From the NCBI GenBank assembly GCA_018500065.2, contig JAHBAO020000166.1:1-5109 (forward strand): 5,109 nt of DNA. Direction: 5' to 3'. Origin of the DNA: Octadecabacter sp. GTDB taxonomy: Bacteria; Pseudomonadota; Alphaproteobacteria; Rhodobacterales; Rhodobacteraceae. This document shows, in pieces, positions 1 through 5,109 of the stretch; within the stretch, counting starts at the first letter, position 1; every line of letters starts with the position of its first letter. The position numbers and the translations under genes are program-made. Under the pieces are notes generated by a model that was given only the letters and a program-made list of their open reading frames with translations, did no database searches and had not been told where the DNA came from.

Positions 1-885
1 GAAATTGCACCCGTTCGGGCGTTCATGGGGCAGTGGAAAATTGCCCGGAATGGCGACCAAGGGGCGCGCGTTCTTGTCTGCACCGGGCAGCGGGATCGAG
101 CGGAACAGCGCCTGTGTATAGGGGTGCTGCATGTTATCGAACACGCCTTCAATGGTGCCGCGTTCAACCGCTTCGCCGGAATACATCACGCAAATCCGGT
201 CACAAGTTTCTAGTACCAGGCCAAGATTGTGACTGATGAACAGCATGGATGTGCCGTACTTCTTGCCAAGGTCTTTGACGAGCTCAACAACCGCCGCTTC
301 AACCGTCACATCAAGCGCAGTTGTCGGTTCATCCAAGATCAACAACGACGGCTTGGACATCAACGCCATCGCGATCACGATACGCTGTTGTTGCCCGCCT
401 GACAGCTGATGCGGAAACGAGTTCAGCATGCGTTTGGGGTCAGGCAGTTTCACGTCTGTGACCACTTCCAGCGCGCGCGCGTAGGCTTCTTCCTTTGACA
501 CACCTTCGTGGATCATCGGCACTTCCATGAGCTGCTTGCCGATACGCATTGCAGGGTTCAGGGACGCCATTGGTTCTTGATAGATCATCGCGATTTCGGA
601 CCCGCGAATGTCGCGCAATTCCTCGCGCGTCATGGTGTTCATTTCACGGCCTTTGAACTTGATCGAGCCGCCAACGATGCGTCCGTTCACGCCAAGGTCT
701 TGCATGACCCCAAGTGCCACAGTGGATTTACCGCAACCAGATTCCCCGACAATCCCAAGCGCTTCGCCCGGTTGCAGAGAGGCCGAGAAGTTCATCACCG
801 CAGGGATTTCCCTCAGCCGTGTGAAAAAGCTGATCGACAAGCGGTCGATTTCAAGGATGGGGCCGTCGTAAGATTGATTGTCCAT
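1..885 (-). CDS. DppD-like ABC transporter ATP-binding protein (C-terminus beyond left edge)
   Basis: Cytoplasmic ATPase that would power a peptide/nickel-type ABC importer. The 295 visible residues run off the window without a stop. Clear ABC landmarks are visible in order: Walker A GESGCGKST (residues 47-55), Q-loop YQEP (102-105), signature LSGGQQQR (161-168), Walker B LLILDEP (181-187), D-loop TALD (189-192) and H-switch ISHN (217-220). They are followed by the oligopeptide-transporter C-terminal region beginning HPYTQAL (254-260) and ending in GCNF at the edge. The GCxF piece is the usual start of the cysteine-rich tail of DppD/DppF/OppD proteins. The ATG at 885 is chosen because GAAGGA lies 8 nt upstream and the start is 4 nt after the upstream permease stop, implying translational coupling. 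All catalytic motifs are intact. Family members are about 320-350 residues, so perhaps 30-50 residues are missing. A fusion to a second ATPase domain cannot be excluded from here. Substrate unknown. Confidence 0.95.
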   Translation of the reverse strand, partial: MDNQSYDGPILEIDRLSISFFTRLREIPAVMNFSASLQPGEALGIVGESGCGKSTVALGVMQDLGVNGRIVGGSIKFKGREMNTMTREELRDIRGSEIAMIYQEPMASLNPAMRIGKQLMEVPMIHEGVSKEEAYARALEVVTDVKLPDPKRMLNSFPHQLSGGQQQRIVIAMALMSKPSLLILDEPTTALDVTVEAAVVELVKDLGKKYGTSMLFISHNLGLVLETCDRICVMYSGEAVERGTIEGVFDNMQHPYTQALFRSIPLPGADKNARPLVAIPGNFPLPHERPNGCNF

Positions 886-889
886 TGGC

Positions 890-2344
890 TTAATCCTTCA
901 GGCTTTCTTCACGCAGACCATCTGCGAGAAGGTTGAGGCCGAGTACGAGTGACAGCAAAGCCATCGCAGGCGGCAGGGCGGGGTGGGCGTAGATCAACAA
1001 CAGCTTGCGCCCTTCGTTGATCGTGGACCCCCAGTCAGGGCTTTCTGGTGGCAGACCAAGGCCAAAGAAGCCCAAAGTTCCCAGAAGGATCGTCGTGTAG
1101 CCAATGCGCAGACAGAAATCGACGATCAGCGGGCCACGTGCGTTGGGCAGGATTTCCCACAGTATGATGTACCATGTGCCTTCGCCGCGGGTTTGTGCGG
1201 CTGCCACGTAGTCGCGGGTCTTGATGTCGAGTGCTAACCCGCGCACGATACGAAACACTGTCGGCGAGTTCACAAAAACCACGGACACAAAAACCACCAA
1301 GATGCCCGAGTTGATTGAAAACAGATCAAGCGATGCTGGCCAGATATGCAGTGGTGAGTTTGGTTCGCTGATCGCGCTGAGGTAGATGATGGCCAGCGGG
1401 ATCAAGGTAAGCGCAAGGTAAATCGTGTTTTTGGACCCTTGAGTTCTGTAGCGGCTGTTGATCAGCACGCCAAAGAAGATCAACGGAAAGACGAACAAAA
1501 ACGCCGCCATATAGTTCGGCAGACCCGTTTCCACGATTTCTGGTGTGACCAGCAGGTAGAACAACAAGATCACCGGGAATGCGAGGATCAGGTTGGCGAG
1601 GAACGACAACAGCGTGTCCAGTTTGCCGCCATAGTATCCAGCAGGCAGGCCCAGCGTAATGCCGACCATGAACGCAAACACGGTCGCCAAAGGTGCGATG
1701 ATCATCACGATGACCGATCCGTGAACCATGCGGCTAAAGATATCGCGGGCAAGGTTGTCGCCGCCCAATAGATAATGCGGGAAGAAATTCGCGTCTTGGC
1801 CCTCTGGCACCGCAATTCCGGGGACTTTGTTTTTCAAACCCGAGATTTGCTGCAAAGGATCATGTGTCGCGATCATGTCGAACACGCCCACAAAGATCGA
1901 CGTGAACACCCAGAACATCACCAGCGCAAAGCCGATCATACCGATGGTTGAATCAAACAATTTACCGTAAAGTCCGAGCTTGCGTTTGAACGTGATCGAC
2001 ACGGCAAAGGTCACGATCAGCGCGATCCAAACAGGCAAGAAGCGTTTGATGACCTCACCCAAGATACCGGCTTTGCCATAAGGCATGAACCAAGAGATCA
2101 CGAGGATTGCCGCAAGTATGAACACGATAAGAAGGAATATCTGACCGTTCAGGCGTTCAAGTTGCCCAAGCAGCCCGCCGCGCGATTGTAGCGTGCCGTC
2201 GGCGTTGGATTGCAGTTTCACCTCGGGGGCAAAGAAGCCCATGATGAGTTGCAAAATGACGCCCGCCAAAAACACCGCAGCGGCGATGACAAGGGCGGGG
2301 ATGAGGGTGCTCCCGAAGGAGCCTGTCCAGGAAAGTTCTTCCAT
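890..2344 (-). CDS. DppC-like ABC transporter permease, enlarged (484 aa)
   Basis: Inner-membrane permease that would pair with the DppB-like protein encoded just upstream. The family core is clear. HYLLGGDNLARDIFSRM (190-206) matches the HLLGTDxxGRDxxSR motif, followed by LPAGYYGGKLD (233-243). The ATPase-coupling EAA-type loop is around RDYVAAAQTRGEG (377-389), and GFFGLGLPPESPDWGS (425-440) and the final LNLLADGLRE are typical. The size is unusual: E. coli DppC is about 300 residues. The extra length comes from about 110 residues at the N-terminus, with hydrophobic segments near 14-36, 68-87 and 102-119 ahead of the usual first segment at 133-155, and about 75 residues within the core with a likely membrane hairpin (278-296 and 307-325). 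I infer about 11 membrane segments, with the N-terminus outside by the positive-inside rule. The ATG at 2344 is chosen for AAGGAG 7 nt upstream. The frame stays open to 2557, but that part overlaps the upstream permease gene and is arginine-rich, unlike a membrane protein. No sign of frameshift. Confidence 0.93.
   Translation of the reverse strand: MEELSWTGSFGSTLIPALVIAAAVFLAGVILQLIMGFFAPEVKLQSNADGTLQSRGGLLGQLERLNGQIFLLIVFILAAILVISWFMPYGKAGILGEVIKRFLPVWIALIVTFAVSITFKRKLGLYGKLFDSTIGMIGFALVMFWVFTSIFVGVFDMIATHDPLQQISGLKNKVPGIAVPEGQDANFFPHYLLGGDNLARDIFSRMVHGSVIVMIIAPLATVFAFMVGITLGLPAGYYGGKLDTLLSFLANLILAFPVILLFYLLVTPEIVETGLPNYMAAFLFVFPLIFFGVLINSRYRTQGSKNTIYLALTLIPLAIIYLSAISEPNSPLHIWPASLDLFSINSGILVVFVSVVFVNSPTVFRIVRGLALDIKTRDYVAAAQTRGEGTWYIILWEILPNARGPLIVDFCLRIGYTTILLGTLGFFGLGLPPESPDWGSTINEGRKLLLIYAHPALPPAMALLSLVLGLNLLADGLREESLKD
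894..899 (-). promoter_or_regulatory. Shine-Dalgarno of the ATPase gene inside the end of the DppC-like gene
   Basis: GAAGGA lies 8 nt before the ATG at 885 and falls within the last codons of the DppC-like gene, whose stop is at 892-890. It supports the ATPase start and coupled translation of the two genes. Confidence 0.75.
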
Positions 2345-2351
2345 TGATCGG

Positions 2352-2357
2352 CTCCTT
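2352..2357 (-). promoter_or_regulatory. Shine-Dalgarno of the DppC-like gene, overlapping the upstream stop codon
   Basis: AAGGAG sits 7 nt before the ATG at 2344, and its first two A bases are part of the TAA stop of the DppB-like gene (2358-2356). This near-perfect site decides the start at 2344 over the longer open frame. It suggests that ribosomes finishing permease B reinitiate on permease C. Confidence 0.85.
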
Positions 2358-3402
2358 AAGAAATGCGAATGCGTGGGTTTAGGAAGACGTAGCCGATGTC
2401 TGAGATCAGCTGCGTGGTCAGCACCACGATGACGGAGATAACCGAAACGCCAAGCAGCATTTCGATGTCGTTGTTTGACGCGGCGCGGACCAGTTCCCAA
2501 CCAAAGCCCTTGTAGTTGAACAGGGTCTCGACGATCACAACGCCGTTCAGCAGCCACGGCACCTGCAACATGATGACCGTAAAGGGTGCAATAAGTGCGT
2601 TACGCAGGGCATGTTTCATGACGATGTTTGGAAAGCTCACGCCCTTAAGGCGCGCGGTACGCACGTATTGCGCCGTCATCACTTCGGTCATGGACGCGCG
2701 GGTCATCCGGGCGATGTAGCCCATCCCATAAAGCGCGATTGTTATGACGGGCAGAAAGAAGTTGTTGAATGTAATGTCGTCCATCGCGCTGGTCGCGGTG
2801 CCTTTGAAGTACTGCATGCCAAACAGCGGCGTCGCGAAGAGGGCGATCAGGATAACACCGGACACATATTCAGGTGTGGCGGTGGCCACAATCGAGACTG
2901 TGGACAGCGATCTGTCCGTCCTCGAGCCTTCGCGCATGCCCGCGAGCACGCCAATAATCAACGCACCGGGGACCATGACAATCATCACCCAGAACATCAA
3001 TTTACCGGTATTGCCGAGGCGGACCGGTAATACGTTTGAAACTTCGTCTTTGGCGACGGTTGAAAAGCCCCAATCGCCTTGGATAATGCCACAAAACCGC
3101 GGGGTGTTTTCTGTTGGCGCGACGTTGCCTTCGCACTTGGCGCGGGTTTCACCGTCTGATCCGTCAATGACATAGCCCGGCAATACCCCAAGCCATTGTC
3201 CGTATTTTGTGGGAAGGGACTGTGTGTAGCCGCGATTGTCTAGGAAGCTGGTGACAGCCTCATCAGACATGCGAAAGTTGCCTTGCGTTTTCGCCAGCAC
3301 TTCAAGCTTTGGATAAAGGTTGGTGAGCCAGAAAACGATAAACGTCAGGCAGAGAGCCGTGAGGAGCATGACCCCCAAGCGGCGCAGAATAAACAGTCCC
3401 AT
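2356..3402 (-). CDS. DppB-like ABC transporter permease (348 aa)
   Basis: Inner-membrane permease of the peptide/nickel importer family, expected to form the translocation path with the DppC-like protein encoded 11 bp downstream. The N-terminus MGLFILRRLGVMLL, followed by the first membrane segment (about 8-28), is typical of DppB/OppB. A long periplasmic loop contains GDWGFS (109-114), matching the family GDxGxS motif. Further hydrophobic segments lie near 135-155, 171-192, 215-231, 268-292 and 315-338, giving six in total. The EAA-type loop that contacts the ATPase is YVRTARLKGVSFPNIVMKHA (246-265) with the following LRNAL. VVIVETLFNYKGFGW (288-302) and the terminal LNPRIR are also family signatures. 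Length is close to E. coli DppB (339). The ATG at 3402 is preferred over the in-frame ATG at 3501 because the longer form would read through the terminator hairpin and add a non-family polar extension. AGGGG lies 6 nt before 3402. Two cysteines (90 and 104) fall in the periplasmic loop. Confidence 0.95.
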   Translation of the reverse strand: MGLFILRRLGVMLLTALCLTFIVFWLTNLYPKLEVLAKTQGNFRMSDEAVTSFLDNRGYTQSLPTKYGQWLGVLPGYVIDGSDGETRAKCEGNVAPTENTPRFCGIIQGDWGFSTVAKDEVSNVLPVRLGNTGKLMFWVMIVMVPGALIIGVLAGMREGSRTDRSLSTVSIVATATPEYVSGVILIALFATPLFGMQYFKGTATSAMDDITFNNFFLPVITIALYGMGYIARMTRASMTEVMTAQYVRTARLKGVSFPNIVMKHALRNALIAPFTVIMLQVPWLLNGVVIVETLFNYKGFGWELVRAASNNDIEMLLGVSVISVIVVLTTQLISDIGYVFLNPRIRIS

Positions 3403-3469
3403 GTCGTACCCCTGTTGGGTTTGCCGCGCAGTTTTGGCGCGATCTTTTTTGGTCGTTCGAAACGTGTCG
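3403..3469 (-). other. Leader between terminator and DppB-like gene, no clear promoter
   Basis: This 67-bp stretch follows the terminator and ends at the permease B start. It contains the Shine-Dalgarno at 3409-3413 and a run of six A (minus strand, 3450-3445), but no convincing promoter pair. The downstream genes therefore probably depend on read-through from the binding-protein transcript. Confidence 0.4.
3409..3413 (-). promoter_or_regulatory. Shine-Dalgarno of the DppB-like gene
   Basis: AGGGG lies 6 nt upstream of the ATG at 3402. It is weaker than the site for the next gene, but it supports this start over the upstream in-frame ATG at 3501. Confidence 0.6.
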
Positions 3470-3499
3470 AAAAAGGGCCGCTCCGAAGGGGAGCGGCCC
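3470..3499 (-). terminator. Intrinsic terminator / attenuator between binding-protein and permease genes
   Basis: On the minus strand, GGGCCGCTCC (3499-3490), loop CCTTC (3489-3485) and GGAGCGGCCC (3484-3475) form a perfect, GC-rich 10-bp stem. It is followed at once by five T (3474-3470). The stem starts 14 nt after the stop of the binding-protein gene. The other strand has no T-run after the stem, so it should act only in the operon direction. The permease and ATPase genes follow in the same direction with no clear promoter, so partial termination is the likely role. It may also protect the 3' end of the binding-protein message. Confidence 0.85.
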
Positions 3500-3513
3500 A
3501 ATTGTCATGTCGC

Positions 3514-5109
3514 TTAAGCTGCGATACCGATCTTGTAGATCTGTGGCAGATACGCGATGTGCATATCCCAGCCCACAAATCCCGGCTTGGAGTGACGGTA
3601 GATTTCGCGCCAGTAGGGTTGGATCGTCACAGCTTCGTCCGTAAGGATCTGCTGGATCTTCGCCATCACTTCACGGCGTGCATCGGCATCCGCGATAGAG
3701 TTTGCTTCGTCCAACAACGTGTCGAATTCTTCGTTGGAGAATGCGAACTCGTTCCATGCTTCGCCGGAGCGATAGGCAAGGCCAAGAACCTGTGTGCCCA
3801 GTGGACGGTGGTTCCAGTTGGTTGATGAGAACGGATACTTCGTCCAGTCGTTCCAGAACGTGGAGCCCGGAATGATTGTCCGCTTCACGTTGAAGCCCGC
3901 GTCACGCAACTGCGCGGCAACCGCATCAGTTGTGTTCTTGCGCCAGTCATCGTCGATGGAAGAAATTTCCATCTCGAAATCCTGCATGCCAGCTTCGGTC
4001 AGCAAGGCAAGTGCGCCTTCTGGATCGTAAGCCGTGGCCGCAACGTCAGCCCATTCAGGGTGCATCGGACCCACGTGCTGGTTGCGCGCGACGACACCTT
4101 GGTTGGCATAACCAAGCTCAAGGCAGACTTCGTTGTTCACAGCCATTGCAATCGCTTTGCGGACGCGCACGTCTGCATAAGGTGTCATGCCATCGACTTC
4201 TGCGGCTTGGTTTGGGCGGATCACGATGGTCGCAGCCGAGGCAATCGCGGACCGCTCAAAGCCGATACCTTCGAACACTTCAACGAAGTCGCCAACCGTT
4301 TCGTATGTCATGTCGACTTCGTCAGCGGCAGCCGCTGCTACCCATGCAGATGGGTCTGTGCCGTAATCGATGTATTCGATACGATCGAGGTAAGCGCCTT
4401 TGCCTTCGGCGTAGCCCCACCACTCGTGGCCTTCGTTACGAACGAGGACCGCTTTAACGCCAACTTCGTTGGATTCGATGGTGTATGGGCCTGTGCCGAC
4501 TGGTGTGTTGGCAGGGTTCTCACGGTCGATTGACCCGTGATAAACAGCCGCCGGATAGTCGGACATGCCAGCAATCAGCGTAATATCGGAGATCGGCAGG
4601 TTCAGCTGAACTGTGTTCGCGTCCACGACAACGATACTACCCTCGATTGCTTCGCCTGTGTCAGCATCAACAAGTGCTGAGAAACGACCGGCCATTGAAT
4701 TACCTTCAGCGTTCTTGTCACACCAATCGGTAATCACGCGCGCCACGTCTTCGGCTGTGAAGTCGTCGCCGTTGTTCCACTTGACGCCTTCACGGACGCT
4801 CAATGTGTAAACAGTCGCGTCCTCGTTCACTTCCCAGCCGGACAGCAACATCGGCTCGAACGAACCGTCTGAGTTATATTCTACGAGGTATTCAAGCCAA
4901 CCCGCAGTGACGAACGCCATTTGCGTCCAGTCAAATGCCCGTGGGTCTTTCAATGCGCGCACTTCCATCTGCATGCGCATTGTGCCGCCCTGTTGGGCGT
5001 GGCCCGCAGCTGCTGCTGGCTGTTCAAGTCCAAGCAGGCCGTAAGCTGCTGCGGATGTAACGCCAAGCGCTGTTGTGCGCGTCATGAATTCACGGCGGCT
5101 CAGCTTGCC
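3514..5109 (-). CDS. Family-5 (DppA/OppA-like) solute-binding protein with Tat signal (N-terminus beyond right edge)
   Basis: Periplasmic receptor that captures the solute and delivers it to the permeases encoded downstream. 531 residues are visible, and the true start lies beyond position 5109. Counting from the edge, residues 4-9 read SRREFM, a twin-arginine export motif, followed by an alanine-rich hydrophobic stretch (about 13-28) and likely cleavage near 33-38. No lipobox cysteine is seen, so it should be soluble in the periplasm. Family-5 features include LLSGWEVNEDATVYTLSVRE (about 88-107), VKWNNGDDFTAEDV (109-122), VGTGPYTI (204-211), the VRVRKAIAMAVN helix (315-326) and the C-terminal helix region FDTLLDEANSIADADARREV. 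The family usually has about 500-550 residues, so nearly the whole protein is present. Near the expected ligand site it reads NWNHRPLG (431-438) and YRSGEAWNE (446-454), instead of the acidic motif of E. coli DppA. Substrate unknown. Its gene leads the operon and is followed by a terminator. Confidence 0.94.
   Translation of the reverse strand, partial: GKLSRREFMTRTTALGVTSAAAYGLLGLEQPAAAAGHAQQGGTMRMQMEVRALKDPRAFDWTQMAFVTAGWLEYLVEYNSDGSFEPMLLSGWEVNEDATVYTLSVREGVKWNNGDDFTAEDVARVITDWCDKNAEGNSMAGRFSALVDADTGEAIEGSIVVVDANTVQLNLPISDITLIAGMSDYPAAVYHGSIDRENPANTPVGTGPYTIESNEVGVKAVLVRNEGHEWWGYAEGKGAYLDRIEYIDYGTDPSAWVAAAAADEVDMTYETVGDFVEVFEGIGFERSAIASAATIVIRPNQAAEVDGMTPYADVRVRKAIAMAVNNEVCLELGYANQGVVARNQHVGPMHPEWADVAATAYDPEGALALLTEAGMQDFEMEISSIDDDWRKNTTDAVAAQLRDAGFNVKRTIIPGSTFWNDWTKYPFSSTNWNHRPLGTQVLGLAYRSGEAWNEFAFSNEEFDTLLDEANSIADADARREVMAKIQQILTDEAVTIQPYWREIYRHSKPGFVGWDMHIAYLPQIYKIGIAA
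5056..5109 (-). other. Twin-arginine (Tat) signal region of the binding protein
   Basis: The first visible codons give GKLSRREFM. The paired arginines sit in an S-R-R-x-F-M context, matching the S/T-R-R-x-F-L/M Tat consensus, and are followed by a moderately hydrophobic Ala/Gly/Leu-rich segment. This implies export of the folded protein through the TatABC translocon. The residues before GKL are outside the window. Confidence 0.8.

Noticed and set aside
508..936. Plus-strand open frame of 142 codons
   Set aside because: It is antisense to the ATPase gene, has a His/Arg/Asp-rich composition typical of a shadow frame, and resembles no family I recognise.
2345..2557. In-frame extension of the DppC-like gene up to an ATG at 2557 (71 more residues)
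   Set aside because: It overlaps the well-supported end of the DppB-like gene in another frame, is arginine/histidine-rich and unlike a membrane protein, and the excellent Shine-Dalgarno at 2352-2357 marks the start at 2344.
2611..3175. Two overlapping plus-strand open frames of about 140 codons
   Set aside because: Both are antisense to the DppB-like gene, with shadow-like composition and no supporting motif.
3453..3463. Short inverted repeat cgttcgaaacg as a possible operator
   Set aside because: The arms are only 4 bp around a 3-bp centre. This is too short to support a regulator site without a second copy.
3442..3470. Possible promoter after the terminator (minus strand TCGACA, 17-nt spacer, AAAGAT)
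   Set aside because: The -35-like element overlaps the last terminator T and the -10-like element matches only half of TATAAT, so it is not distinguishable from chance.
3403..3501. In-frame extension of the DppB-like gene up to an ATG at 3501
   Set aside because: It would include the terminator hairpin, adds a polar segment not seen in the family, and the family-typical N-terminus begins at 3402.
3283..4533. Several plus-strand open frames of 157-180 codons
   Set aside because: They are antisense to the binding-protein and permease genes, and one runs straight across the terminator. They look like by-products of the codon bias of the real genes.

Overview
The window holds one minus-strand operon, read from the right edge to the left. 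It encodes a binding-protein-dependent ABC importer of the dipeptide/oligopeptide/nickel (Dpp/Opp) type. In transcription order the genes are a Tat-exported periplasmic solute-binding protein (N-terminus cut by the right edge), a DppB-like permease, a much enlarged DppC-like permease, and a DppD-like ATPase (C-terminus cut by the left edge). No RNA gene, mobile element, CRISPR array or credible plus-strand gene was found. The long plus-strand reading frames are antisense shadows of these genes.

The moderate-to-high GC by eye, the Tat-type signal on a family-5 binding protein and the style of the proteins suggest an alphaproteobacterium, most likely a Rhodobacterales/Roseobacter-type marine organism. 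This is inferred from general resemblance, not from a marker gene.

Layout: 5109-3514 binding protein; 3513-3403 the only sizeable intergenic gap (111 bp), holding a strong intrinsic-terminator hairpin with a T-run on the minus strand; 3402-2356 permease B; an 11-bp gap in which the Shine-Dalgarno for the next gene overlaps the previous stop codon; 2344-890 permease C; a 4-bp gap; 885-1 ATPase. The three membrane/ATPase genes are packed for translational coupling. The binding protein is separated from them by the terminator, which would make it more abundant than the membrane complex.

The binding protein should capture a solute in the periplasm and deliver it to the B/C permease heterodimer, with the ATPase driving import. 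A second ATPase (DppF-like) may lie beyond the left edge. The substrate cannot be named. The binding protein lacks the acidic motif that holds the peptide amino terminus in E. coli DppA, so a peptide substrate should not be assumed. The most unusual protein is permease C: 484 residues against about 300 in the E. coli homologue, with about three extra N-terminal membrane segments and an extra membrane hairpin inside the core. Otherwise this is an ordinary transport operon. I did not find a new kind of system in it.
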